Part shown: piece by piece, positions 26,644-34,216 of the stretch
Position numbering within the stretch: the first letter of the stretch is position 1
Layout: every line of letters begins with the position of its first letter
NCBI RefSeq assembly: GCF_004025535.1
Contig: NZ_QJRG01000047.1
Coordinates: 496,001 to 560,000 of the forward strand
Direction of reading: 5' to 3'
Origin: Pseudomonas alkylphenolica
Lineage (GTDB): Bacteria > Pseudomonadota > Gammaproteobacteria > Pseudomonadales > Pseudomonadaceae
Length of the DNA stretch: 64,000 bases
Notes under the pieces: model-generated
Told to the model about the DNA's origin: nothing
Database searches by the model: none
Seen by the model: the letters and a program-made list of their open reading frames with translations, nothing else
Program-made: the position numbers and the translations under genes

Positions 26644-27705
26644 CTACTTGGTGGGTTTCGCCAGGGCTCCTACGCGCCGGTAAACCCGTTCAGTGATGTC
26701 GCTTTTAGTGTGTCCAAGCAGCAGGCTTACGTGTTCCACATCAGTGATTTCCGATGCAGCTTTGGGGCGTATGTCGCGGAACTGGAACTGACTGATGCGG
26801 CCGGCCAGGGCCGGGTCGCCAGAGGCTGTCGCTTCCTTCACCGCCTCCTCCCGAGCATCATCCCAGCGGCGCCGAAGCATCGACGCGGTCACCCGCTGGC
26901 CACCGTCCGTCAAGATCAGGTACGGTGACGAGTGCGCTTCGTTTCTCTTCAGGATCTCTTTGATGAGGACGCCAAGGCCGCTTTCCGCTCCGTCCACTTC
27001 AAGCATGATCCGCAGTTTTTTGTGGGTCTTCTTCTGCGTCACACCGAGAGCGTTGTCCTCGATGTCGTCCTTCCTCATCACCAGTACGTCCGCAGGACGC
27101 TAGCCCGTCAGATACGCCAAATCCATGGCCACCCTCAGTTCATCCACCGCTTTGGCGTACACGGCTTTCCAGACCGAATCATTTGCATAAAAGTCGCGTG
27201 GCTTCTCCTTGTTCTTCCGTACACCCTGGCACGGGTTTTCCTTGGTAGATAGGCCCCACTCGCGCGCCATGTTGTAGATGTGAGATAGGAGAGCGATTTC
27301 CCTGTTCGCCCGGACAGGGGCCGAGCGCGCATCTCTGTACTGAGCGACAAGTGACGGCGTGATGGCGTCTATGGGGGCGCCGTCGAAGAACGGCCGAAGC
27401 TGTCGAAGCTCCGCCAGGTTGTCCTTTTGCGTGCGTGGCGCCTTCTTGGGGATGATGTCTCGTTCATATCGATCGAAGACTGACTTTATTTGGAGGAGAT
27501 CGCGCGGCTTCTCCTTGGCTTCCAGCTCGGCCCACTTCAGCCTGGCCAGGTTCAGATCAGTGCCGAGAGGGATTAGCTTGCCTGATTTGTCCAGGTAGAT
27601 ATAACTAATCCACTCCTTTTTCGGGTTCTTCTTACTTTTACTACTGCGTATGCGCCGGTACATCCCCGGCGGCAAGTCCCTGTTTTCGTAATTCCGGGGG
27701 CGCAT
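26644..27705 (-). pseudogene. int: phage tyrosine integrase, interrupted by amber codon
   Basis: One reading frame of 353 codons split by TAG at 27100-27102. The N part (201 aa) has an Arm-binding region and a SAM-like core-binding domain. The C part has the catalytic domain: first Arg in QRPADV, the HxxR-like box as RDIRPKAASE, and LLGHTKSDITERVY with the nucleophile Tyr. The stop replaces the Gln of LAYLTGQRPADV; a second fragment at 49.9 kb keeps CAG at that codon, so CAG to TAG is the likely change. The gene points at tRNA-Ser, as usual for a tRNA-targeting integrase. Inactive unless amber is suppressed. Confidence 0.88.
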
Positions 27706-27706
27706 A

Positions 27707-27948
27707 TCACCTAACCTTAGAAATATCAGGCGTCCATGCCGGTACCGGCAGAGGCGGGGGAGTTACAGACATCACTTGAATAGTGATACCCAGTTTCATA
27801 CGGGCGTACTTCCGACCAACCATGGTCGCCCACCGCGGCTTTCGACAAAGTGCCATTGACGTTCTTCAAGCCAGCTGCGCTGGTAGCCCCTGGCCTTGTA
27901 GCCGGTCAGTTCGGCCAGTTCTTTCTCCGAGAGAATTTCGGTTTCCAT
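27707..27948 (-). pseudogene. DUF4224 phage protein, frameshifted
   Basis: The minus strand reads METEILSEKELAELTGYK..., a DUF4224 start (small excisionase-like phage protein next to integrases). The frame breaks after GGRP: continuing in frame gives WLVGSTPV and a stop, while the -1 alternative gives MVGRKYARMKLG, the family continuation, running to a TGA at 27707-27709. So about one base has been lost near 27829. Its stop is one base from the integrase start, the usual DUF4224-int coupling. Confidence 0.72.
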
Positions 27949-28169
27949 GGGATAGGCTCCACGCCACGCATGGCGGCAGAGGTGGGGAGGGAGTTCTTTC
28001 CGGTAATCACGTTCGCGTTAGCGTCTAGATTGACGTTCTTGCTCTACGTCGTCTGGCAGCTCCTGTTGGCAAGCTGCAGCAAAATTACGGGTGGTTGACT
28101 GGTAGATCTAACGGTGTTCACTGCATCGCAGTGCTACCATAACGTTGGCGAATTGCTTGGGGGCGTGAC
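27949..28169. other. AT-rich intergenic stretch with hairpin
   Basis: No gene supported. A CACTGC-ATC-GCAGTG hairpin at 28119-28133 lies inside a wider GGTAG...CTACC frame, before the small gene at 28170. It could be a terminator-like or leader structure. Confidence 0.4.
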
Positions 28170-28424
28170 TTGGCTACTGCAATAGATATGAGCAACTCCA
28201 CCGACTGTCACGTATTTGATGTCTGTGTCGCTGGGTTCGACGTGGCTATAAATGTGACCGGCTCAACTGGGGCTAAAGTCAATAATGTTAATGTTGAGGG
28301 GGCAGTAGCTGTTAAAGGGGCGCGCGCTACAAATCTACGTATTTCAAACATTACCCATACGTTTGTTCCAACGTATTCGTTACTGGCGTTTGCCATATGG
28401 AGGGTAGTTAATGGCTATGTTTGA
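28170..28424 (+). CDS. small hypothetical protein, beta-helix-like
   Basis: 84 aa from a TTG (or 78 aa from ATG at 28188). Not recognised. Short valine/asparagine strands recur about every 20 residues (DCHVFDVCVAG, AKVNNVNVEGAV, ATNLRISNITH), as in right-handed beta-helix rungs. AT-richer than the chromosome. Its end overlaps the start of the next gene in another frame, so the two are probably co-translated. Could be the first half of a former single gene. Confidence 0.45.
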   Translation: MATAIDMSNSTDCHVFDVCVAGFDVAINVTGSTGAKVNNVNVEGAVAVKGARATNLRISNITHTFVPTYSLLAFAIWRVVNGYV

Positions 28425-28704
28425 ATTGGAAGACTCCGACGATGTTAAGATTGTAAAATGTAGAACTGATTCGGCCGCCTTAATTAAAGGTAAAGGACTA
28501 AATGGGCTTGAGGTTGAAGAGTGTGAGGCTGATTACAATTCGGTAGATAAAGATCAGAAAAGTCAGAAGGTTGAAAATTCTGAACTACCCCCTGCTCCAA
28601 AGAATGGGCCTCGCGCCATAGGTCGCAGCACTTTTAATTGGATAATGGCGATCATAGGGGGAGTAGTTGTGGCAGGCATTGCCAGGTGGCTGGGGTTTAG
28701 TTGA
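28411..28704 (+). CDS. hypothetical protein with C-terminal membrane anchor
   Basis: 97 aa, ATG at 28411 behind GGAGGG. Residues 1-40 continue rung-like text (DDVKIVKC, LNGLEVEECEAD). A charged, Pro-rich linker follows, then one hydrophobic helix (NWIMAIIGGVVVAGIARWL) at the C terminus. No family recognised. Overlaps the preceding small gene by 14 bases. The pair looks like a tail-anchored two-component unit, possibly a phage-carried accessory function. Confidence 0.5.
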   Translation: MAMFELEDSDDVKIVKCRTDSAALIKGKGLNGLEVEECEADYNSVDKDQKSQKVENSELPPAPKNGPRAIGRSTFNWIMAIIGGVVVAGIARWLGFS

Positions 28705-28745
28705 GTCGGTATTTCTCTATGGCACTCTGTGCATTTAGACTCCTC

Positions 28746-28883
28746 TCAGGAGCCAAGCCCCGGCGGGCGGGCCGTGATTTTGAGGGTGTGGCAGGTGGCG
28801 ACAGCTCGGTGCGGTGCGGCACGTCGATGACGTTCTTGGTGGCCCTGGCACCGACAGCCTGCAGGAGGCAGAGGGCGGGTCAT
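28746..28883 (-). CDS. possible small phage peptide
   Basis: 45 codons (MTRPLPPAGCRCQG...). Its ATG overlaps the stop of the next upstream gene as ATGA. Composition is Arg/His/Pro-rich and no family is recognised; only the coupling supports it. Confidence 0.25.
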   Translation of the reverse strand: MTRPLPPAGCRCQGHQERHRRAAPHRAVATCHTLKITARPPGLGS

Positions 28884-29200
28884 GGCTTGTACTCGACTGC
28901 AGGTGTGATCTTGCGGGCGTAGTCCAAAAGGTCCCGCGACCAGTTCTGGCCAGAGCCATCATCGAAGGCGAACAGCATGCCTCCCAGGGCCTTCCGAAGG
29001 TCCATCAGCTCAGTCATGATTGCTGCGATCACCGCAGGGTCAGCAAGTGTCACGTATCGCTCATCAGTTCGGAGCAGGTCGGCGTCTTCGACCATTCCTT
29101 TCCAGTCGTGAGAGCGGATCACGTCATCGGCAGCGGCTTTGGCGGCGACGTGTAGGGCATCCAGGTCGGTTGAGTCGAGGGCAATCTTTTCAACAGGCAC
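28880..29200 (-). CDS. phage hypothetical protein
   Basis: 106 aa from GTG at 29198-29200 (VPVEKIALDSTDLDAL). Predicted mostly helical, soluble, acidic. No family recognised, but it sits among phage early genes and shares a conserved leader (29214-29268) with the next gene upstream. Probably an early-region accessory protein. Confidence 0.6.
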   Translation of the reverse strand: MPVEKIALDSTDLDALHVAAKAAADDVIRSHDWKGMVEDADLLRTDERYVTLADPAVIAAIMTELMDLRKALGGMLFAFDDGSGQNWSRDLLDYARKITPAVEYKP

Positions 29201-29213
29201 GATTGTTCCTTGG

Positions 29214-29268
29214 CCGCCATATAGCGGCTATTCAATAGAGGGGAGAGGAGCGGAGTACAAATGTACTC
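29214..29268 (-). promoter_or_regulatory. phage leader copy 1: palindrome plus hairpin
   Basis: Read on the minus strand: the near-perfect palindrome GAGTACATTTGTACTC (29253-29268), a pyrimidine-rich spacer, CTCTATTGAATAG, then hairpin CCGCTATATGGCGG (29214-29227) and AAGGA before the gene starting at 29200. The same layout is found at 29890-29954. Confidence 0.7.
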
Positions 29269-29274
29269 CTTTGG

Positions 29275-29877
29275 TCATTCGGAAGCTTTGCTGCCGGTCA
29301 GCACGCTGCAAACTGCGTCGTACAGGTCGCAAGGGTCATCGCGGAGGAACATGGCTTTCATCCGCTCCAGCAGCTCATTTTGGCGAGCAACCTGGCCGCG
29401 CAGCTGTTCGACTTCCGGGTCACGCGCAGCAAACGCCTTGGCTCCTTGGTCGGCCATATCGCCGGCGCTGAATCCGTCGGCTGCCGGAGGGTGGAGATAG
29501 ACTTCAGCGCTGCCGTCTTCTTCGCACAGGTCGTTGGCATCTGGCAGCGCGAATAGCACCATGCCTGGAAATTCCATTTCAGAGATCCCGCCCTCAAGCA
29601 GCCATTCAAGGCGCAGGCCTTCATCATCGTCTTCACGGGTTACCGCCACTGCTTGAATCAACACAGGCTTACCCTGGTGCTGGGCGGTTGGCTGGGAGAA
29701 CAGGGCATCGATGTCCTTGAGCGAATCCTGTGCATCCTTGCAGTAGGCCGGATCGAACCCTCCGCGTAACCAGATCACCTTCTGACAGGCGTCCAAGTCA
29801 CGATGGATCTTTTTCAGCTTGCTGGCCGGCACGCTGACCATCTGTTCGGTGTTGCTGGATCGGTTTTCTGTGGGCAT
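29275..29877 (-). CDS. phage hypothetical protein
   Basis: 200 aa (MPTENRSSNTEQMVSVPASK). Soluble. A C-terminal coiled-coil-like stretch (EQLRGQVARQNELLERM) precedes an Asp/Cys-containing tail. Resembles hypothetical early-region proteins of Pseudomonas prophages; no function known. Preceded by leader copy 2. Confidence 0.6.
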   Translation of the reverse strand: MPTENRSSNTEQMVSVPASKLKKIHRDLDACQKVIWLRGGFDPAYCKDAQDSLKDIDALFSQPTAQHQGKPVLIQAVAVTREDDDEGLRLEWLLEGGISEMEFPGMVLFALPDANDLCEEDGSAEVYLHPPAADGFSAGDMADQGAKAFAARDPEVEQLRGQVARQNELLERMKAMFLRDDPCDLYDAVCSVLTGSKASE

Positions 29878-29889
29878 GGGGATACCTCG

Positions 29890-29954
29890 CCGCCATATCG
29901 CGGCAATGAATAGAGGGAAAGAGGGGTTACAGCAGAAAGAGTACAGATGTACTC
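29890..29954 (-). promoter_or_regulatory. phage leader copy 2: palindrome plus hairpin
   Basis: Minus strand: GAGTACATCTGTACTC (29939-29954), a pyrimidine-rich spacer, CTCTATTCATTG, hairpin CCGCGATATGGCGG (29890-29903), then GAGGT before the ATG at 29877. The palindrome resembles a repressor operator; the hairpin loop differs from copy 1 by one base. Confidence 0.7.
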
Positions 29955-30064
29955 ATCAAGCTCAGTAGACAAACAGGTCATAACGAGGTTGTTATTTTCA
30001 GGGGTGATACAAAAATTTAATTGATTAAAGTAAGCTATGCGGCTATCAAAATATAGGGGCTGTC

Positions 30065-31099
30065 ATGAATCAAAATAAAGCGCTACGGAAATATGCTGAG
30101 AGTTTGATTCTTCGCAATCCTGATTTGAATGTTGTTTCGGATAATGACAGCTATCCTTGGTTTGTTCGTGAGTTTCAACGACATTTGCAAGCAAGCGAGG
30201 GTAGAAAGGAACTTTTGCTACCTAATCTTCAGGATCGCAATGAAACTATTGCGATTTTTAGTGATTATGGTGGGGAGCATTCGGCAAGTAAATATAACAC
30301 TTACAGTTTTTTGATTGTTGCTTATAGTCAATTGCAGAGATTTCAAGACAAGATGCTGGAGCTTAGGCGGCAGTTTGGCTTGGATTCGCCATTTAAAGAA
30401 ATTGCATATAAGAGACTTGATCATGGCCCTACAAGAAGGATTCTTGAGCCGTATTTGGTGATGGCGCAAAACTTGATAAATGGATTGGTTTTAACGGTGG
30501 TGGTTGAAAAAGATATAGAGTCATTATTTGTTGAAGGAAAGCTGAGCCACTCGCAGGTAATGAGTGACGCGCTGGCCCAGATAGGGATGTCCTATTTGAA
30601 ACCTGCTGTTGCGGAAAAGCTTTTTCGAGTCATCCATTATCTATCCTTCCTTGTCACGCTGCTTTCAAAAGAAGATCAGAAAGTATTTTGGATGACTGAT
30701 CATGACTCGATTGCAGCAAATCCAGAGCGATTCGCTGATGCCTTATCGTACTTTTGTCGGGTGCTTGGACATTATTCGGATAAGAGGTATGCCTTGGTCG
30801 GAGGGGCCGTTCCTTTTGAAGAAAAGGATAGTAGCTTTCTCGATTTGCTTAGTATTCCCGACCTGGTGGGTGGGGCTATTGAAAACTATTTTACGTCTAA
30901 GTCACGATCGCTAGATGACCAATTCCTCGTAAAGTCGGGTTCGGATGTTATTTTGAAATGGCTCGTGCATCAAGGTGTTGGTTTGAAGAAGCATACTATG
31001 ATGATCTGCAGGGATGATGTTGGCGTAAGGGCTTCAACTTTAAAGTTTGATCTTATGGAGCCATTGACAGATGCCAAATTTATTCCTGTATATGTGTGA
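30065..31099 (+). CDS. AT-rich orphan, possibly RNase-H-fold (DUF3800-like)
   Basis: 344 aa, clearly AT-richer than both the prophage and the host. Not firmly recognised. Acidic sites are spaced like DUF3800 proteins: IAIFSDYGGE (about 64-73), VVVEKDIESLF, WMTDHDSIAAN (about 218), and LLSIPDLVGGAIENYF near 264. DUF3800 has an RNase-H-like fold with Asp/Glu active site, so a nuclease role is possible. It is isolated and oppositely oriented to its phage neighbours, typical of a moron or defence insertion. Confidence 0.5.
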   Translation: MNQNKALRKYAESLILRNPDLNVVSDNDSYPWFVREFQRHLQASEGRKELLLPNLQDRNETIAIFSDYGGEHSASKYNTYSFLIVAYSQLQRFQDKMLELRRQFGLDSPFKEIAYKRLDHGPTRRILEPYLVMAQNLINGLVLTVVVEKDIESLFVEGKLSHSQVMSDALAQIGMSYLKPAVAEKLFRVIHYLSFLVTLLSKEDQKVFWMTDHDSIAANPERFADALSYFCRVLGHYSDKRYALVGGAVPFEEKDSSFLDLLSIPDLVGGAIENYFTSKSRSLDDQFLVKSGSDVILKWLVHQGVGLKKHTMMICRDDVGVRASTLKFDLMEPLTDAKFIPVYV

Positions 31100-31168
31100 T
31101 TTTTACGAGTTGTTAACCGTGACGGGTGCCTCCCCACTATCTGGCCGTAGAGTAGATGCGCGGGGTAG

Positions 31169-31345
31169 CTAACGGAGGTAGGTACCCAGGTCCTGGAATA
31201 CATGCTCAGCATGAGGATGGTTGGCTGAATACCATTTCACGGCTTCAGGCCAGTGGTTTGCCGCCCAGAGAACCTGGACGCCTGCGGCGCGTGCGCCTGT
31301 GCTCCATCCGCCGAGGTCGGCGAACAGGTCGATTGCTGTGGTCAT
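31169..31345 (-). pseudogene. C5 cytosine methyltransferase, N-terminal fragment
   Basis: 58 codons from ATG at 31343-31345. AIDLFADLGGWSTGARAAG is the SAM-binding motif I, and LWAANHWPEAVKWYSANHP continues as in phage C5 methylases. It stops shortly after FQDLGTYLR, before the PCQ catalytic motif, so it cannot methylate. Probably a deletion product joining the start of the gene to unrelated sequence. Confidence 0.72.
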
Positions 31346-31408
31346 GAGTGATCCTTCGTGGTCGATGTTGGCGAGTAGATCCGCTCGCGATTTATAGGTG
31401 TGCGTTAC

Positions 31409-31449
31409 GCATCTCCAAGAGGGAAATTCCCCAAGACCAATGGAGATGC
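31409..31449. repeat. inverted repeat near small peptide start
   Basis: Perfect 9-bp arms GCATCTCCA (31409-31417) and TGGAGATGC (31441-31449). The right arm covers the start codon of the 33-aa reading frame, so a stem could hide the start or be an operator between divergent genes. Confidence 0.5.
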
Positions 31450-31541
31450 CGATAGTAAGACTGACTAACTGGCTGGAACTGATCGCCGCGATCACCGAGT
31501 TGATCAACCAACTACTCCAGCTCTACCAACTCCTTAGCTAA
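31440..31541 (+). CDS. 33-aa leucine-rich amphipathic peptide
   Basis: MEMPIVRLTNWLELIAAITE followed by LINQLLQLYQLLS. The whole peptide can form one amphipathic helix, rich in Leu, Ile and Gln. Its start codon lies in an inverted repeat. It lies upstream of a small two-helix membrane protein. May be a phage small membrane-active peptide; no homologue recalled with certainty. Weak ribosome site. Confidence 0.4.
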   Translation: MEMPIVRLTNWLELIAAITELINQLLQLYQLLS

Positions 31542-31664
31542 CAAGGAGGGCGGAAGACGAAGGTGGCAATGGGCTCTCTGCGAAGTGTGAGGGCCCATTC
31601 CTCGCCGGGGTGGCGTGATTCGTTGAAGTGGGGTATTCCTGGCGCGCAAATGAAGGAGCGCGAT

Positions 31665-31925
31665 ATGAATTTGGTGATGCTTGCTGATTACGGGTCGGTC
31701 GCTTTTGGTGCCATCTCGGCGTTCTGCTGGCTGGCCGCTGCGATTGTGAAGGTCGACCCACCGGAAAACCTGAGGGGGAAACCGGACGGCGACTACTGGG
31801 ACGGAATAGTCGTAAATGGAGCTGATCTCATTAAGACATTGCGAGCTCAAGCTCGATGGAATAGTGCTGCTGCAATTGCTGCGGCGATAGGTGCCATCCT
31901 TCTTATCGTTTCGAAAACGGCATGA
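31665..31925 (+). CDS. small phage-associated membrane protein
   Basis: 86 aa from the ATG at 31665 (MNLVMLADYGSVAFGAIS), behind AAGGAGCG. Two hydrophobic helices (residues about 10-28 and 66-84) flank a polar loop (VDPPENLRGKPDGDYWDG). It resembles small proteins in other Pseudomonas prophages. Function unknown. Confidence 0.6.
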   Translation: MNLVMLADYGSVAFGAISAFCWLAAAIVKVDPPENLRGKPDGDYWDGIVVNGADLIKTLRAQARWNSAAAIAAAIGAILLIVSKTA

Positions 31926-31955
31926 GGGAAGGCGCTGGCGGGCAGCGCCGGAGGG

Positions 31956-32552
31956 TCAGGCAGTGACTCGCTCGCCGATCACCTTGGTACTGTAGGTGAC
32001 CTCGTAGTTCAGGGTCAGCTCGAAGCCGCCGCCGCATACGTCGCACTCCATCTCCTGGTCCTTGTGGTCTTCCGACTCCAGGTGGGTGGTGGTTGCACAG
32101 TGGGGGCACTTGCACTCGTCCTGATACTCGAAGTCCGAGCCGTCGAATTCTGCTTCGGCAAACTTGGCCAGGGCCTCAGCCTTGGCGGCGGCGTCGATGC
32201 GGTCTTGGCAAGGCTTACAGGTAAAGCCTTCGGAGTGCCCCCAGGGCGTCTCGGTAAGCTTCGAACCATGGGTTCCGCAGTGGTGACAGGCGTTGTGCTT
32301 GTCGCAGACGATGTAGCTCCACTTTCCCGTTGTGCCGTTGCACTTGTTGCAGCCCGAAACCCAGTACCAGGCGCCGTCGATACGCTCGGCGTACAGGCCC
32401 TTTTCCGGCGGTTCAAGTTTCACTTCCGGAAGGCCGTTTCGGTGCGGCCGGTCGTGATTCTTGCCGTTCCAGATGTTGGTGTGGCCGGAGCGGGTGCGTT
32501 CGATCCATTCGCCAGGTATCTCAGCGATGAGGATCTTGGTGTGCTTGTCCAT
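31956..32552 (-). CDS. zinc-ribbon phage protein
   Basis: 198 aa from the ATG at 32550-32552 (MDKHTKILIAEIPGEW). Five Cys pairs: CNKCNG, CHHCGTHG, CKPCQD, CPHCATT and CDVCGGG, suggesting at least two zinc ribbons. Likely binds nucleic acid in the phage early region, but no named family. Composition fits the prophage. Confidence 0.6.
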   Translation of the reverse strand: MDKHTKILIAEIPGEWIERTRSGHTNIWNGKNHDRPHRNGLPEVKLEPPEKGLYAERIDGAWYWVSGCNKCNGTTGKWSYIVCDKHNACHHCGTHGSKLTETPWGHSEGFTCKPCQDRIDAAAKAEALAKFAEAEFDGSDFEYQDECKCPHCATTTHLESEDHKDQEMECDVCGGGFELTLNYEVTYSTKVIGERVTA

Positions 32553-32655
32553 GGCTTTCTCCGTGCATGCGCCGCCCTCCGTTGCCGGATGCGGCATGGT
32601 GGCAATTTGGCTTTAGATCAGCTATTGATATTGGTTTTGCTAAGGATGAAGCGAA

Positions 32656-33033
32656 TTGTCGGAAGAGTTAAACCTCGATATTTATGAGCGTCCGTTACGC
32701 AGGGCTAGGCTTGGCTTCTTAATTTGTGGGTGCCTGGCTGTCATCACCCCTATCGCCGCTATTGCCATATGTTTTTGGTACGGCACACCAGTCTCTTGGA
32801 TTTCTCGATCAGGAGCAGTAAGCACTGGTTTTGCTTTCTTGGCTCTTTTTGCTACGCAGGTGATGAGCGATGTCTTCCAGCCAAACGGATACGTAGGTCA
32901 AACCTTTGGAGATTTGCTAGAAAGGTATGGAAATCAAATCAGTTTGTTCAAGAAGTTAGCGGTGCTACTAGGGCTGGTCGCGACAGGTATATGGGGCTTC
33001 GGAGATCTGATGCCTATTGGCCTGGAGGTCTGA
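32656..33033 (+). CDS. small membrane protein, unknown
   Basis: 125 aa from TTG at 32656 with AAGGA upstream. Hydrophobic helices at about residues 20-43, 50-68 and 100-120. AT-richer than the flanking phage genes. Not recognised; could be an exclusion or immunity-type accessory. Confidence 0.5.
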   Translation: MSEELNLDIYERPLRRARLGFLICGCLAVITPIAAIAICFWYGTPVSWISRSGAVSTGFAFLALFATQVMSDVFQPNGYVGQTFGDLLERYGNQISLFKKLAVLLGLVATGIWGFGDLMPIGLEV

Positions 33034-33144
33034 AACCTTAATTGCCGGAACTGATTCTTAGGCTCTCTCGGACCCTGAAGTTTTCAAGCTTCCGCGCCAC
33101 GACCGGTGACACCGTGATTTCGTGGCGCGGCGGTTCAAGCAGCG

Positions 33145-33585
33145 TTAGCGCGCCGCCCGGGCCCAGCCCATGCACGTTTGGTTCTGTTGTGGGGCCGGCC
33201 GCTGCTGCTGGGAACGTTGTTGCTGTCGTGGCTGTTGAGTTTGCTGGTTGCCTTGCGACTGCTGTGGCGGGCTGCCGGCAAACTTGATGATGATCACGCG
33301 GCCAGTGAGTTTCACGCCCTGCGAGTTGTCGCCCCTGGTGTAGGTTTCGACGTGGGCGTCGTCGATGGTGAAGTGCACTTGCTGGCCCTTGACCAGGTAC
33401 TGGGCCATGGCCTCAGCCTGCTTGCCCCAGAGCGTGGCATCGACCCACTGGGTTGGGCGCTTGCCGTCCTGGCCTTTGCGGCCGTATTCGCAAGCAATTG
33501 CGAGGTTGCAGACTGCGTCGCCGTTGGGAGTGTAGCGAAGTTCAGCGTCGCGGCCAATGCGGCCGATATCGGTAAGAGTAGGCAT
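33145..33585 (-). CDS. ssb: phage single-stranded DNA-binding protein, altered tail
   Basis: 146 aa. OB-fold: IGRIGRDAELRYTPNGDAVCNLAIAC, TQWVDATLWGKQAE, GQQVHFTIDDAHVETY. A Gln/Pro-rich linker follows (residues about 107-135). The usual acidic tip (DDDIPF) that recruits repair proteins is missing; the protein ends GWARAAR. This suggests a frameshift or deletion near the 3' end. Part of the phage recombination block with YqaJ and ERF. Confidence 0.85.
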   Translation of the reverse strand: MPTLTDIGRIGRDAELRYTPNGDAVCNLAIACEYGRKGQDGKRPTQWVDATLWGKQAEAMAQYLVKGQQVHFTIDDAHVETYTRGDNSQGVKLTGRVIIIKFAGSPPQQSQGNQQTQQPRQQQRSQQQRPAPQQNQTCMGWARAAR

Positions 33586-33598
33586 CGTGATTCCTTGG

Positions 33599-34216
33599 TT
33601 AAGTGGCCAGGCCGAGCACCTTGTTCATGCGCTCGTCGAGGATTTCGTAGACGGTCTTCACCCGTTCGGTGAGCTTTCGGATCATGGCTTCGTCGCGGTA
33701 AACCCGCTTGACGAAAAGAGGCATGCCGGGCCAGTAGCTGATGAAGTCCAGCCACTCGCGCTCCGAAACCCACAGGCCACCCTGGCACTGGGCGACGTGC
33801 TCTTTCGGAACATCCCCGGCCAAGATCACGCCGACCTGAAACTTGGGCAGCTTGGTCTTGATCTCGGTGAGGCCGTCGTCGCCGACCAGTGCGTCGGGCG
33901 AGTAGCCGATGCCGTGGTTCAGGATGATCCCGACTGAACGAGTCTTGAGGCTTTCACGGTCCTCATAGAGCCCGCGTGCGACACCCTCAAGCTCATGGCC
34001 ACGGATGGTTGCCTTGGTCTGGAATGGAATCTCAGCAGCCTCTTCGGTGATGCGTTCACCGATTAACAGATCGATGTAGGTGAAGGCGGCCACGCCGAAA
34101 CCCGCTTCACCTTTGCCGCTGACCAGCAGGCAATCCAGCTCCGAGCAGGTGATGATGCCCAGGCGCAGGGCCAGCCACTCAGGCGTGCCTTGCTCGATGT
34201 CAGTGATGATCTGCAT
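33599..34216 (-). CDS. YqaJ-like viral recombinase/exonuclease
   Basis: 205 aa lambda-exonuclease family member. QGTPEWLALRLGIITCSEL is the YqaJ start, then RGHELEGVARGLYE, and the catalytic cluster SPDALVGDDGLTEIKTK (D...ExK). Degrades one strand for annealing by the ERF partner. Overlaps the ERF gene's end by 17 bases. Looks intact, unlike ERF. Confidence 0.88.
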   Translation of the reverse strand: MQIITDIEQGTPEWLALRLGIITCSELDCLLVSGKGEAGFGVAAFTYIDLLIGERITEEAAEIPFQTKATIRGHELEGVARGLYEDRESLKTRSVGIILNHGIGYSPDALVGDDGLTEIKTKLPKFQVGVILAGDVPKEHVAQCQGGLWVSEREWLDFISYWPGMPLFVKRVYRDEAMIRKLTERVKTVYEILDERMNKVLGLAT

